Positions 33,327 through 42,125 are shown, counted from the stretch's first letter. The stretch is DNA of 61,880 nucleotides from Frigoribacterium faeni (GCF_007988805.1 NZ_BJUV01000020.1:1-61880), one strand, 5' to 3'. Made by a program: numbers and translations. The notes: generated from the sequence alone by a model not told the origin.

Positions 33327-33431
33327 GCCAGGCTCGACGCCTGGCCCATGACGGAGCGGGGGTGCCGTGCCGCACGTGACGCGGGAGTGGAACCACGATC
33401 CTCGCGTCGAACCACGAAGCGACGTGGTTTC
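33327..33431. other. Gene-free stretch with two hairpins
   Basis: The 284-bp gap between the hydrolase and mntP stops holds no supported gene. GCCAGGC/GCCTGGC (33327-33345, five-base loop) and AACCACG/CGTGGTT (33410-33429, six-base loop, followed by TC) are hairpins. The second could terminate either convergent gene. Confidence 0.4.
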
Positions 33432-33456
33432 ACGCTGGGCTGGGACGGGCGCGGTG

Positions 33457-34026
33457 TCAGCCGAAGACGCCGAGGTGCTCGAGCAGGATGTTCAGCCCGA
33501 TCAGGATGAGGATGACGCCACCGGCGATCTCGGCCGGCTTGCCGAACCGGGAGCCGACGCGTCGCCCGACGACCACCCCGACGAAGGTCAGCACCGCCGT
33601 CGTGACGCCGATCAGGGCGATGGCCCCGCCGATCGAGACGGGCAGGAACGCCAACGTCACCCCGACCGCGAGGGCGTCGATGCTCGTCGCGATCGCGAGC
33701 AGCAGCAGCTCGCGCAGAGGGAGCCGGTCGGTGTCCTCGTCGGTGTCCTCCTTCGCCGAGAACGCCTCGTAGAGCATCTTGCCGCCGATCAGGGCCAGCA
33801 GGCCGAAGGCGATCCAGTGGTCGACGTCCTGGATGTAGGAGGCGAAGGCCGACCCCAGGAGCCAGCCGATGAGGGGCATCAGCGCCTGGAACGCGCCGAA
33901 GGTGACGGCGATGACGATGGCGTTGCGCGGCGAGAACCGGCGCATGTGCAGGCCCTTGCCGAGGGCGACGGCGAAGGCGTCGGCGGAGACGCCGACGGCG
34001 ATGAGGAACAGGGCCCAGAAAGACAC
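33457..34026 (-). CDS. mntP: Manganese efflux pump MntP
   Basis: A 189-residue inner-membrane Mn2+ exporter of the MntP/YebN family with six helices. The duplicated acidic membrane motifs are present in both halves: SADAFAVALGKG (near 14-25) and SIDALAVGVTLA (near 113-125), plus GGKMLYEA. The loop between halves is Asp/Glu-rich (AKEDTDEDTD). The GTG at 34026 is the only sensible start but has only a distant AAAGG. I looked for a yybP-ykoY manganese riboswitch upstream and did not find one. Confidence 0.95.
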   Translation of the reverse strand: MSFWALFLIAVGVSADAFAVALGKGLHMRRFSPRNAIVIAVTFGAFQALMPLIGWLLGSAFASYIQDVDHWIAFGLLALIGGKMLYEAFSAKEDTDEDTDRLPLRELLLLAIATSIDALAVGVTLAFLPVSIGGAIALIGVTTAVLTFVGVVVGRRVGSRFGKPAEIAGGVILILIGLNILLEHLGVFG

Positions 34027-34273
34027 GGGTCGGGACGACCTTTCAGCAGGCGCGCGGGCGCGCGACCATGCGCCGGGGAGGACGCATGGAGTCGAGGAGG
34101 CGCGGCGACGGTGCCGACGGACCTGACGATCCTGCCATGCCCAGGGCGACTCGACGACCGAAAAAGCCCTGATCAGAGGTATTCGGCGACCCGAATTGCC
34201 GACTTCACGCCACCGTGCGCGCGGTCGCGTCGAGTCGAATGGATGCCCGCGGCCCGGGGTGCGCGGCCGACGA
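34027..34273. other. Intergenic stretch with a partial dispersed-repeat copy
   Basis: No gene is supported. A shortened repeat copy GGAGGCGCGG lies at 34096-34105. A relatively AT-rich patch (34159-34203) could hold the mntP promoter, but no clear boxes are visible. Confidence 0.4.
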
Positions 34274-35080
34274 TCAGTCGGTGCCGTCGATGCCGCCCAG
34301 TCGCTCGAGGACGCCGGTGAGGATGGTGCCGGCCGGGTCGGGAAGCACGTGATGGTTCAGGTAGATGCCCTCGAGCCAGGCGAGGACCTCGTCGGCGGGC
34401 CAGCCGACCGCGTCCCAGTCGACGCCGGGGAGCGCGCGGGTGACCGGCTGCTCGGTGCCGGGCACCAGCCAGGCCTCGGCGATCGGACGATCGGGGCTGG
34501 ACGTCGGGTCGGCCGCCCACAGCAGGGCGATCGGGTGCTCCCGGTCGTCGTCCGCCGAGTCGTCGAGCGCACCGTGGGCGGACTCGTCGACGTGGTCGTG
34601 CTCGACGTGACCGGCGCCGAGCCAGGGGAGGGTGAGCAGCTCGCCCTCGATGTCGACCTCGATCAGGTCGAGCTTGGTCGGCTCCTCGACCTCGCACACC
34701 CAGAGATCCAGACCGGCGTCGTGCCACGCCGCCGCGTCGTCGACGTCGTCGAGGAGATCGGGCAGGAGGCGGTGGAAGTCGCCGAGGAGCTGGGTGGACC
34801 AGTCGACGAGCGAGGCGGTGTCCGAGGGGTTCCACGGGCTGACATCGGTGTCGTCGCCCCCGGCGTCGTGATAGTGGAACTCGACTCCGGTCGGCGCCGA
34901 CTCGAGGTGGATCTGCCCCGTGCCGAAGCCGACGTACAGCGTGCTCTGCCCGGTCTCGTCGTCGTACTCGCCGTAGAGGTTGGGCTTGCCGAGCGTCGTC
35001 GGGAGCGGCAGGGTGGCGGCGGGGCGGGTGCCCAGGGCGAAGACGGCCCGGAAGCGGGTCGTCGGCAGCCGGAGGCTCAT
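34274..35080 (-). CDS. Acidic protein of unknown function
   Basis: A 268-residue soluble, strongly acidic protein (DDVDDAAAWHD, DDSADDDREH). It contains aromatic-rich strands NLYGEYDDETGQSTLYVGFG, WLEGIYLNHH and VCEVEEPTKLDLIEV. I do not recognise a family. The ATG at 35080 gives MSLRLPTTRF. The frame extends to a GTG at 35134 with an internal ATG at 35128, so the N-terminus is uncertain. It is divergent from the CNNM pair, sharing a 130-bp control region. Confidence 0.6.
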   Translation of the reverse strand: MSLRLPTTRFRAVFALGTRPAATLPLPTTLGKPNLYGEYDDETGQSTLYVGFGTGQIHLESAPTGVEFHYHDAGGDDTDVSPWNPSDTASLVDWSTQLLGDFHRLLPDLLDDVDDAAAWHDAGLDLWVCEVEEPTKLDLIEVDIEGELLTLPWLGAGHVEHDHVDESAHGALDDSADDDREHPIALLWAADPTSSPDRPIAEAWLVPGTEQPVTRALPGVDWDAVGWPADEVLAWLEGIYLNHHVLPDPAGTILTGVLERLGGIDGTD

Positions 35081-35195
35081 GTCTGTCACTGGGGTGGTGT
35101 CCAATCGGTCGGAACCCAGAGTAGTCATCCGCACCGTCGCCGGTCGCCGCGCTGCACAGGCTGCACGTTCTCAGGTTGCGCGCGGTCGGGGCCTC

Positions 35196-35201
35196 TAACC
35201 T
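35196..35201 (+). promoter_or_regulatory. -10 element in front of a leader ORF
   Basis: TAACCT lies eight bases before an ATG at 35210 that has no ribosome site. This would be the promoter of the coupled CNNM/CorC genes. Confidence 0.45.
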
Positions 35202-35209
35202 CACGCCTC

Positions 35210-35299
35210 ATGGATGACCCTCCCTCTCACATGCCCTCGCCTCTCCGCGCTCTGATCCAGCCAACGGCTCCGTCGGATCGGGAGGGGCTCCATGAATGA
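35210..35299 (+). CDS. Putative 29-residue leader peptide overlapping the CNNM gene
   Basis: A short frame starting MDDPPSHMPSPLR and ending EGLHE. Its stop lies 8 bases inside the next gene, which starts at 35292 in another frame. It has no Shine-Dalgarno sequence but stands right after a TAACCT -10. Translation of a leaderless message could start here and couple to, or attenuate, the downstream gene. The peptide itself has no recognisable feature, and it may be only untranslated leader. Confidence 0.4.
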   Translation: MDDPPSHMPSPLRALIQPTAPSDREGLHE

Positions 35300-36662
35300 G
35301 TGGGTGATGCTCGGCATCGGTCTGATCCTCACCGTCGGCACCGGTCTGTTCGTCGCGTCCGAGTTCTCGCTCGTCAATCTCGACCGCAGTGAGCTCGAGG
35401 CCCGTGAGGCCCGCGGGGAGAAGCGTCTCGCCCCGACGATCAAGGCGCTGCGGATCACGTCCACGCACCTGTCGGGTGCGCAGCTCGGCATCACGCTCAC
35501 CACCCTGCTCACCGGCTACACCTTCGAACCGGCGATCAGCTCGATGCTGTCCGGGCCGCTCACGGGTCTCGGCGTCCCGAGCGCGATCGTGCCGGGCATC
35601 GGCGCCGTCGTCGGCATCGCGCTCGCCACCCTCTTCTCGATGGTGATCGGCGAGCTCGTCCCCAAGAACTTCGCTCTCGCCCTGCCCCTCGCCACCGCCA
35701 AGCTGGTCGTCCCGTTCCAGGCCGCCTTCACGACGGTCTTCCGTCCGGTGATCGTGCTCTTCAACAACACGGCCAACGCGGTCATCCGGTCGATGGGCAT
35801 CGAGCCGAAGGAGGAGCTCTCGGGCGCCCGCTCGGCCGATGAGCTCAGCTCGCTCGTCCGCCGGTCCGCTCTCGAGGGTCTGCTCGACCAGGACCACGCG
35901 ACGCTCCTCGGCCGGACGCTCCGCTTCTCGGAGCACACGGCGGTCGACGTGATGACCCCGCGGGTCCGCATGACGACCGTGCGAGCGACCGACTCCGCCG
36001 CCGACATCGTCGAGGCCTCGTTGGCCAGCGGCTTCTCGCGGTTCCCGGTCATCGGCGACGACAGCGACGACATCGTCGGCGTGGTGCACGTGAAGCAGGC
36101 CTTCGCCCTCCCCGTCGTCGAACGCGACGGCGTCCCGGTCTCGACTCTCGTGTCGGACGCGCGGTTCGTGCCCGAGTCCATGGGGATCGACACCCTCCTC
36201 GGCCTCCTGCGCCGAGAGGGCTACCAGATCGCCGTGGTGACCGACGAGTTCGGCGGCACCGCGGGACTCGTCACCCTGGAGGACCTCGTGGAAGAGCTCG
36301 TCGGCGAGCTCGAGGACGAGCACGATCGCGCCCGCGTGGGCATCGTCCGCTCCAAGGGGACGGTCGTCTTCGACGCCTCCCTCCGCCCCGACGAGCTCCT
36401 CGACCGGGCCGCCGTGCGCGTGCCCGACGACGGCGACTACGAGACCGTCGCCGGCTTCGTCGCCGAACGACTCGACCGTCTGCCCGAGGTGGGCGACGAG
36501 GTCGAGATCGAGACCGGTACGCTCCGCGTCGAGCGCGTGGTCGGACAGCGACTCGAGCGCCTGCGGTTCGTGCCGCGGCCGTCCGAGGCGACCAGCGCCT
36601 CCGTCCCCGCCACCGACCACGACCGGGTCGTCGCCGGCCTCCGAGAGGACCTCACCCGATGA
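35292..36662 (+). CDS. CNNM/CorC-type membrane protein with CBS and CorC_HlyC domains
   Basis: A 456-residue membrane protein of the CNNM family (often named hemolysin C), thought to export Mg2+ or another divalent ion with Na+ exchange. An N-terminal DUF21 transporter domain has three or four helices, including GELVPKNFALALPLATAKL. Two CBS domains follow (about 210-345; VMTPRVRMTTVRATDSAADI, FSRFPVIGDDSDDIVGVVHV) that may bind adenine nucleotides. A C-terminal CorC_HlyC domain lies at about 350-430. ATG 35292 has GGAGGGG upstream. It overlaps its paralog in an ATGA junction. Confidence 0.92.
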   Translation: MNEWVMLGIGLILTVGTGLFVASEFSLVNLDRSELEAREARGEKRLAPTIKALRITSTHLSGAQLGITLTTLLTGYTFEPAISSMLSGPLTGLGVPSAIVPGIGAVVGIALATLFSMVIGELVPKNFALALPLATAKLVVPFQAAFTTVFRPVIVLFNNTANAVIRSMGIEPKEELSGARSADELSSLVRRSALEGLLDQDHATLLGRTLRFSEHTAVDVMTPRVRMTTVRATDSAADIVEASLASGFSRFPVIGDDSDDIVGVVHVKQAFALPVVERDGVPVSTLVSDARFVPESMGIDTLLGLLRREGYQIAVVTDEFGGTAGLVTLEDLVEELVGELEDEHDRARVGIVRSKGTVVFDASLRPDELLDRAAVRVPDDGDYETVAGFVAERLDRLPEVGDEVEIETGTLRVERVVGQRLERLRFVPRPSEATSASVPATDHDRVVAGLREDLTR

Positions 36663-37699
36663 GCGAGTATCTGCCCGGAATCCTCTGGCTGGTCGTCCTG
36701 CTGGTGGTCAACGCCTTCTTCGTCGGAGCCGAGTTCGCCGTGATCTCCGCCCGGAGGTCGCAGATCGAGCCGCGCGCCGAGGCGGGCAGCAAAGCGGCGA
36801 AGACGACCCTCTGGGCCATGGAGCACGCCACGCTCATGCTCGCGACGAGCCAGCTCGGCATCACCGTCTGCTCGCTCGTGATCCTGAACGTGTCCGAGCC
36901 GGCCATCCATCACCTCCTCGAGATCCCGCTGGGGCTGACGAGCCTGTCGGCCGAGGCGATCGGCGTCGTCGCGTTCGTCATCGCGCTCGTGCTGGTCACG
37001 TTCCTGCACGTGGTCGTCGGCGAGATGATCCCGAAGAACCTCTCCTTCTCGGTGCCCGACCGGGCTGCCCTGCTGCTCGCGCCGCCGCTGGTCTTCGTGG
37101 CCACGGTCTTCAAACCCGTCATCTGGTCGCTGAACGGCATCGCGAACGGTGTGCTGCGTCTGTTCCGGGTCGAGCCGAAGGACGAGGCCACGAGCTCGTA
37201 CACGCTCGACGAGGTGGCGACGATCGTCAAGCAGTCGACCCGCGAGGGGGTGCTCCGCGACGCCTCGGGCACCCTGACCGCCGCGTTCGAGTTCACCACG
37301 CGCAAGGTCAGCGACGTCGAGGTCACCATCGACGAGATGGTGCGCCTCGAGCCCGGGGCGACGCCGGCGGACGTGCAGCGGGCCGTGGCCGCCCATGGCT
37401 ACTCGCGCTACGTGCTGACCGACGACGAGGGCGAGCCGACGGGGTACCTGCACCTGAAGGACGTCATGGACCTCACGACCCCCGACGCGTTCGACGCCCC
37501 GGTGCCCGAGAAGCGCATCCGCCGCCTCGGCGCCGTCCCGCACGACGCCGATCTCGAGGACGCCCTCGCCTCCATGCGCCGCAGCGGCGCCCACGTGGCG
37601 CGTGCCGTGTCGACGATGGGCCGCACGACCGGCGTGCTCTTCTTGGAGGACATCATCGAGGAGCTCGTCGGGCAGGTCGACGACGCGACGACCGTCTGA
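36659..37699 (+). CDS. Shorter CNNM-type membrane protein lacking the CorC domain
   Basis: A 346-residue paralog of the preceding protein. The DUF21 domain (GEMIPKNLSFSVPDRAALLL) and the CBS pair (about 200-340) are present. The protein ends right after LFLEDIIEELVGQVDD, so the C-terminal CorC_HlyC domain is missing. The pairing of one long and one short CNNM protein in a translationally coupled unit is common in actinobacteria and suggests a heterodimer. A strong terminator follows at 37709. Confidence 0.92.
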   Translation: MSEYLPGILWLVVLLVVNAFFVGAEFAVISARRSQIEPRAEAGSKAAKTTLWAMEHATLMLATSQLGITVCSLVILNVSEPAIHHLLEIPLGLTSLSAEAIGVVAFVIALVLVTFLHVVVGEMIPKNLSFSVPDRAALLLAPPLVFVATVFKPVIWSLNGIANGVLRLFRVEPKDEATSSYTLDEVATIVKQSTREGVLRDASGTLTAAFEFTTRKVSDVEVTIDEMVRLEPGATPADVQRAVAAHGYSRYVLTDDEGEPTGYLHLKDVMDLTTPDAFDAPVPEKRIRRLGAVPHDADLEDALASMRRSGAHVARAVSTMGRTTGVLFLEDIIEELVGQVDDATTV

Positions 37700-37708
37700 C
37701 GACACGAG

Positions 37709-37742
37709 CGAGCGGCCGGTCGAGGAGTCGACCGGCCGCTCG
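37709..37742 (+). terminator. Terminator of the CNNM operon
   Basis: A perfect 15-bp stem (CGAGCGGCCGGTCGA at 37709-37723 and its complement at 37728-37742) has a GGAG tetraloop. It lies 10 bases after the stop and between convergent genes. TCGTCGGC follows instead of a T tract. Confidence 0.75.
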
Positions 37743-37762
37743 TCGTCGGCGCCCCCGACGGT

Positions 37763-38422
37763 CTACGAGACCGGGCGCGCCCCGGGCAGCTCGTGCAGGG
37801 CCTCCGCGGCGAGCTCGGCCTTGATCGGATCGCGGTCCAGGGTCGCCTCGCGCAGCAGCCGGAACGATGCGGGCATCTCGGCCCAGTTGAGCACCTCGAC
37901 GATGTTCGGCACGCGCAACCGGTAGGCGAGGCCGTCGGTGACGTCACGGCAGACCTTCTGCAGCGAACCGTTGCCGCACTGGTCGACGTAGAGGGCGAAG
38001 AGGGCGACGGAGTGCGCGTTCAGTGCGGGGCCGTCCTGGTTCTCGAGATCGACGAGGCAGCCGTCGATCGCCTTCGTGATCTGCTTCAGGACGCTCGACG
38101 ACAGCAGGGGCACGGCGAGGCGCACGGCCCCGCCGTAGAGGACTCCCAGCGTCTGGATGGCCTCGACGGCCTCGTCGGCCTGCGGCGTGGCGACCCGGGT
38201 GTAGCGGTTGGGGGCCATCTCGACGAGGCCGGCTCGGACCAGATCGCCGAGTGCCTCGCGGATAGGGGTGCGGGAGACCTGGAGCCAGGCGATGAGCTCC
38301 TCGTCGTGCAGCCGTTCGCCGGGCTCGAGCGTGCCGTCGATGATGGCGTCGCGGATTCGGGCTCGGACCGTGTCGCGCAGCAGCTGCCGCTCGGCGGCCG
38401 GGGGCGAGCTGGGGATCGGCAT
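37763..38422 (-). CDS. GntR-family transcriptional regulator
   Basis: A 219-residue GntR regulator. The N-terminal winged helix (about 10-75) has the canonical IIDGTLEPGERLHDEELIAW and VSRTPIREALGDLVRAGLV. The all-helical C-terminal ligand domain is FCD-like but short. Starts at GTG 38440 and ATG 38437 are possible; ATG 38422 is preferred because GGAG lies five bases upstream. It is downstream of glpD in the same direction, but a strong terminator (38507) separates them, so it is probably an independent unit. Its target is unknown. Confidence 0.88.
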   Translation of the reverse strand: MPIPSSPPAAERQLLRDTVRARIRDAIIDGTLEPGERLHDEELIAWLQVSRTPIREALGDLVRAGLVEMAPNRYTRVATPQADEAVEAIQTLGVLYGGAVRLAVPLLSSSVLKQITKAIDGCLVDLENQDGPALNAHSVALFALYVDQCGNGSLQKVCRDVTDGLAYRLRVPNIVEVLNWAEMPASFRLLREATLDRDPIKAELAAEALHELPGARPVS

Positions 38423-38506
38423 GCGGGCTCCATTCATCACAGGCGTGTGGGAACGACTCTAACCGAGTCGGACGGTCCGGCCCCGCAGGCGTCCTGCCCC
38501 GTGACG

Positions 38507-38551
38507 CACGAGACCCGCCCACCGCGACGGATCGGGTGGGCGGGTCTCGTG
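38507..38551 (-). terminator. Terminator of glpD
   Basis: A perfect 17-bp stem (CACGAGACCCGCCCACC at 38507-38523 with 38535-38551) and an 11-base loop, 18 bases beyond the glpD stop. There is no T tract, as is common in this genome. Confidence 0.75.
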
Positions 38552-38569
38552 GTCGGACGCGGGCGCGGT

Positions 38570-40321
38570 CTACTTCGCCGCGGAGGAGCCCGTCGCGCTC
38601 GGCACGTGCTGGGACGCCACCTCGACGCCGTGCGCGGTGCGGAGCACCTCGAGCGTCGCCTCGATCTCGGCCTCGTGGCGGTCGGCGTCCCAGCCGAGCG
38701 TCTCGGCCAGCACGTCGGCGATCTCGGTCAGCAGCTCGATGGTGACTCCGCCCACGAACGCCAGGTTCGTGCGTCGCAGCACGACGTCGGCGAGGTGCAC
38801 CGCGTCTTCGTGCTGAGCGAAGTAGGCGATCTCGGCGCGGGTCAGCTCGGGGTGGCTGGCCAGCGGCTCGGACGGCTGGTCGAGGAGCACGTCGATCACC
38901 GAGGAGGCGCGGGTGCCGTACCGGGTGAGCAGACGGTCGACCTGCGCCCGATCGAGACCGTCGGCGTGCGCCGCCACCCAGGTGGTGCGGGCCGCGTCGG
39001 TGGTGGGGAAGTCCTTGCCGCCGCCGATGGCCATGCCCGAGGTGTCGACGGAGCGGGTGACGCCCAGGCGGTTCGTGGCCTCGGTCGAGAGGTGCGCCGA
39101 CAGGGCGCGGAACGTCGTCCACTTGCCGCCGACCAGGCTGAGGACGGTCGACGAGGGCAGACCCTCGATGGGGGTCTCGACGATGCGGTAGTCGCGGGAG
39201 ACGAAGCCGGGGGCGGTGTCCTCGTGGCGCGGCAGCGGGCGGATGCCCGAGTACCGGTAGACGATGTGCTCGCGGGTGACGTCGATCTGCGGGAACACGT
39301 GCTTGACGAGGTCGAAGAAGTAGTCGACCTCCTCCTCCGTGCAGACGGCCGGCTGCGAGGGGTCGGCGTCGATGTCGGTCGTCCCGATGAGGACCCGGCC
39401 CTTGAGGGGGTAGATCAGCACGATGCGACCGTCGTCGTTCTCGAAGAAGATCTCTCGGCCCTTGGTGGCTTCGAGCAGCTCGGTGTTGTCGACGACGATG
39501 TGCGAGCCCTTGGTGCCGCCCATGTAGGCCGACTCTCCGCCGAACGCCGCGTTGGTGAGGTCGGTCCAGGGGCCGGACGCGTTGATGACGACGTCGGCCT
39601 GGACGACGAACTCGGTGTCGCTGACGACGTCGCGCAGCAGCACGCCGCCGTCGCGCGTGCCGACGGCCTCGACGTAGTTGGCGCTCCGGGCGTGATCGCC
39701 GGTCGCGAGTCCGTCCTTCAGGACGTCGAGGGCGAGACGCTCGGGCTCGTGCACCGAGGCGTCGTAGTAGGTGCCGGTGTACTTGACGCCCTTGTTGAGC
39801 GCGGGCATGTCGGCGAGGGCGGCCTTGCCGAGACGGAACTGGTGACGGGGCACCGAGCCGCCGTCGCGCGAGAAGGAGTCGTAGAGGGTCATGCCGACCT
39901 TGATCAGCAGGGCGCCGCGCTCCTTGGTGGAGCGCTGCTTGTGGGTCAGCATGCGGAGGGGGGCGTTGAGGATGCCCGAGAAGGTCGAGAAGATCGGCAT
40001 GGTGGTCTGCAGCGGCTTCACGTAATGCGGGGCGATCTTCAGGAGGCCGTTGCGCTCCTCGACGCTCTCGCGGACGAGGCGGAACTCGCCGTTCTCGAGG
40101 TAGCGGATGCCGCCGTGGATCATGTGCGACGAGGCGGCGGAGGCCCCCGAGGCGTAGTCGTTGCGCTCGACGAGCACGACGTCGACACCCTGCAGCGCGA
40201 GGTCGCGGAAGGTGGCGATGCCGTTGATGCCGCCACCGACGATCACGACCTTGGCGGTGGGTCGGTCCATGATGCGGGCGACGTTGGGTCGCACGTTGTC
40301 AGTCTTCTTTGACGCAGTCAC
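38570..40321 (-). CDS. glpD: Glycerol-3-phosphate dehydrogenase
   Basis: A 583-residue FAD-dependent aerobic glycerol-3-phosphate dehydrogenase oxidising G3P to DHAP at the membrane. The dinucleotide fold VVIVGGGINGIATFRDLA (about 23-40) leads into ERNDYASGASAASSHMIHGG, the substrate region. IRPLPRHED and SLVGGKWTTFRALS close the FAD site. A C-terminal DAO_C helical domain follows. I chose GTG 40321 (MTASKKTD) with a short basic N-terminus; ATG at the internal MDRPT is possible. It is divergent from the SorC regulator gene, with a symmetric TGCAC site between. A near-exact dispersed repeat encodes TRASS at 38903-38914. Confidence 0.95.
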   Translation of the reverse strand: MTASKKTDNVRPNVARIMDRPTAKVVIVGGGINGIATFRDLALQGVDVVLVERNDYASGASAASSHMIHGGIRYLENGEFRLVRESVEERNGLLKIAPHYVKPLQTTMPIFSTFSGILNAPLRMLTHKQRSTKERGALLIKVGMTLYDSFSRDGGSVPRHQFRLGKAALADMPALNKGVKYTGTYYDASVHEPERLALDVLKDGLATGDHARSANYVEAVGTRDGGVLLRDVVSDTEFVVQADVVINASGPWTDLTNAAFGGESAYMGGTKGSHIVVDNTELLEATKGREIFFENDDGRIVLIYPLKGRVLIGTTDIDADPSQPAVCTEEEVDYFFDLVKHVFPQIDVTREHIVYRYSGIRPLPRHEDTAPGFVSRDYRIVETPIEGLPSSTVLSLVGGKWTTFRALSAHLSTEATNRLGVTRSVDTSGMAIGGGKDFPTTDAARTTWVAAHADGLDRAQVDRLLTRYGTRASSVIDVLLDQPSEPLASHPELTRAEIAYFAQHEDAVHLADVVLRRTNLAFVGGVTIELLTEIADVLAETLGWDADRHEAEIEATLEVLRTAHGVEVASQHVPSATGSSAAK

Positions 40322-40421
40322 TGGGAGCTTCTTTCGCGTTGCGTGTGTCCGACGGTGTCGGCCGGCAGCTCTCGCCGGTAACATCCATGCTCGACCCCTG
40401 ATCCCATGGGTGCAACGTATC

Positions 40422-40435
40422 TGCACAAACGTGCA
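40422..40435. promoter_or_regulatory. Probable SorC-family operator
   Basis: TGCAC-AAAC-GTGCA is an inverted repeat in the 125-bp gap between divergent glpD and the SorC-type regulator; an extra TGCA half-site lies at 40411. Its position next to the regulator start suggests autoregulation together with glpD control. Confidence 0.5.
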
Positions 40436-40446
40436 CGGAGGCCGTC

Positions 40447-41409
40447 GTGACCGATCTGCTCTCGCCCGACAAGACGCAGGAGGCGCTCCGGGCCGCCCAC
40501 CTCTACTACATGCAGGACCTCACGATGGAGGCGATCGCCCACGAGCTGGGGACGTCCCGCTCGTCGGTCTCGCGCCTCCTGAAGTCCGCGAGGGACACCG
40601 GGCTGGTCGACATCCAGATCAAGTCGCCCCTCGACCAGGCGACGGTGGTCGGAGAGGCCGTGCAGCACCGCTTCGGCGTCGTCGCGCACGTCGTGCCGGT
40701 GCCCGATCAGGCCGGCGACGTCGACCGGCTCGATCGGGTCGCCCTGTCCGCTGCACGAACGCTCACGCCCTACGTCGACTCGAACATGGTGATCGGGGTG
40801 GCCTGGGGGTCGACGCTCAGCGCCATCAGCCGCCACCTCGTGCCGAAGGCGACGCACAACTCGCTGATCGTGCAGCTGAACGGTGCGGCGAACACGCGGA
40901 CCACCGGCATCGAGTACGCCAGCGAGATCCTGCGACGGTTCGGCCACGCCTACGGCGCCGTCATCCAGCAGTTCCCGGTGCCGGCCTTCTTCGACGACCC
41001 GGCGACGAAGCGCGCCCTCTGGCGCGAACGCAGCACGCGGCGGGTGCTCGAGCTGCACGAGCGGATGGATCTCGTCGTCTTCGGAGTGGGGGCGCGGGGC
41101 GCCCTGGTGCCGAGCCACGTGTACTCGGGCGCCTACCTGGAGGAGAGCGACCAGGCCAGCCTCGAGCACGACCGCGTCGTCGGCGACGTGGCCACGGTGT
41201 TCTTCCGGGAGGACGGCTCATCGGTCGACATCGCCCTCAATCAGCGGGGGAGCGGACCCGACCTCGCCACCATCAGGCGGGTGCCCCGTCGGGTCTGCGT
41301 CGTGGCGGGCACGGCCAAGGTCGCCGCCGTGCGCGGCACCCTCGCCGCCGGGCTCGTCACCGACCTGATCATCGACGAGGGGACGGCGCGCGCCCTCCTG
41401 GCGAGCTGA
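40447..41409 (+). CDS. SorC-family sugar-binding transcriptional regulator
   Basis: A 320-residue regulator. The N-terminal helix-turn-helix has YYMQDLTMEAIAHELGTSRS then SVSRLLKSARDTGLVDI (about 20-56). The C-terminal domain resembles sugar-phosphate isomerase folds and binds phosphorylated sugar effectors: VIGVAWGSTLSAI, FFDDPATKRALWRE, DLVVFGVGA and VPRRVCVVAGTAKVAAVRG. The GTG at 40447 follows CGGAGG. Divergence from glpD suggests control of glycerol phosphate metabolism, perhaps together with the DHA-kinase locus at 58-62 kb. The operator is probably 40422-40435. Confidence 0.92.
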   Translation: MTDLLSPDKTQEALRAAHLYYMQDLTMEAIAHELGTSRSSVSRLLKSARDTGLVDIQIKSPLDQATVVGEAVQHRFGVVAHVVPVPDQAGDVDRLDRVALSAARTLTPYVDSNMVIGVAWGSTLSAISRHLVPKATHNSLIVQLNGAANTRTTGIEYASEILRRFGHAYGAVIQQFPVPAFFDDPATKRALWRERSTRRVLELHERMDLVVFGVGARGALVPSHVYSGAYLEESDQASLEHDRVVGDVATVFFREDGSSVDIALNQRGSGPDLATIRRVPRRVCVVAGTAKVAAVRGTLAAGLVTDLIIDEGTARALLAS

Positions 41410-41546
41410 CCCGCGGTGCCGGAGCATCGAGGAGGCGCAGGATCGGCCACCCGGGGGACAGGCGCCGAGCGACGTTCCAGCCCCGGGGCGTAGACGGGGC
41501 GGGTAGTCGAACGGCCCGCAGACACGGGCCATCTAGGAGGAACACC

Positions 41547-42125
41547 ATGGCCAGCACCGATCTCACCGGACGTCGCGTCCTCGCGATCGTCACCAACTAC
41601 GGCGTCGAGCAGGACGAGCTCGTCGTCCCCACCCGCGCCCTCCGCGACGCGGGAGCCACCGTCGTCGTCGCCGCCCAGTCCACCGAGCCGATCGTCACGC
41701 TGGTCGGCGACAAGGACCCGGGCGAATCCGTCCGCCCGGACACGACCATCGGCGAGGCGGACGCGTCCGGCTTCGACCTGCTGCTCGTCCCCGGCGGCAC
41801 CATCAACGCCGACACCGTCCGGCAGGACGCCGACGCCGTCTCGCTCGTCACGGCGTTCGCCACGTCGGGCCGTCCCGTGGCCGCGATCTGCCACGGCCCG
41901 TGGCTCCTCGTCGAGGCGGACCTCGTCAAGGGCAAGGAGCTGACCTCCTTCCCGTCGCTCACCACCGACGTCCGGAACGCCGGCGGCTCCTGGGTCGACC
42001 GGTCCGTCGTCACCGACGTCGAGGAGGGCTTCACCCTCGTGACGTCGCGCACCCCCGACGACCTCGACGACTTCGTCCGCGAGGTCACCACGGCGCTCGC
42101 CGCCCGCGAGCCCTCCTCGGACTGA
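41547..42125 (+). CDS. DJ-1/PfpI-family protein
   Basis: A 192-residue class I glutamine amidotransferase-like protein of the DJ-1/PfpI (YhbO) group. The nucleophile motif AICHGPWLL has Cys115-His116. The acid is in the region LLVPGGTINAD, and FDLLLVPGG forms the preceding strand. Members act as glyoxalase III-like or stress-protective enzymes, and which applies cannot be read from sequence. The ATG at 41547 follows an ideal AGGAGG. The 137-bp upstream gap contains a two-mismatch dispersed repeat (41431). Confidence 0.93.
   Translation: MASTDLTGRRVLAIVTNYGVEQDELVVPTRALRDAGATVVVAAQSTEPIVTLVGDKDPGESVRPDTTIGEADASGFDLLLVPGGTINADTVRQDADAVSLVTAFATSGRPVAAICHGPWLLVEADLVKGKELTSFPSLTTDVRNAGGSWVDRSVVTDVEEGFTLVTSRTPDDLDDFVREVTTALAAREPSSD

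Noticed and set aside
33361-33440. tRNA-like sequence with stems between the hydrolase and mntP genes
   Set aside because: There is no GTTCGAATC-type T loop, no full cloverleaf and no acceptor stem. It is better read as simple hairpins.
34027-34190. yybP-ykoY manganese riboswitch upstream of mntP
   Set aside because: The conserved GGGGAGUAG-type core and the paired loops could not be found on the minus strand.
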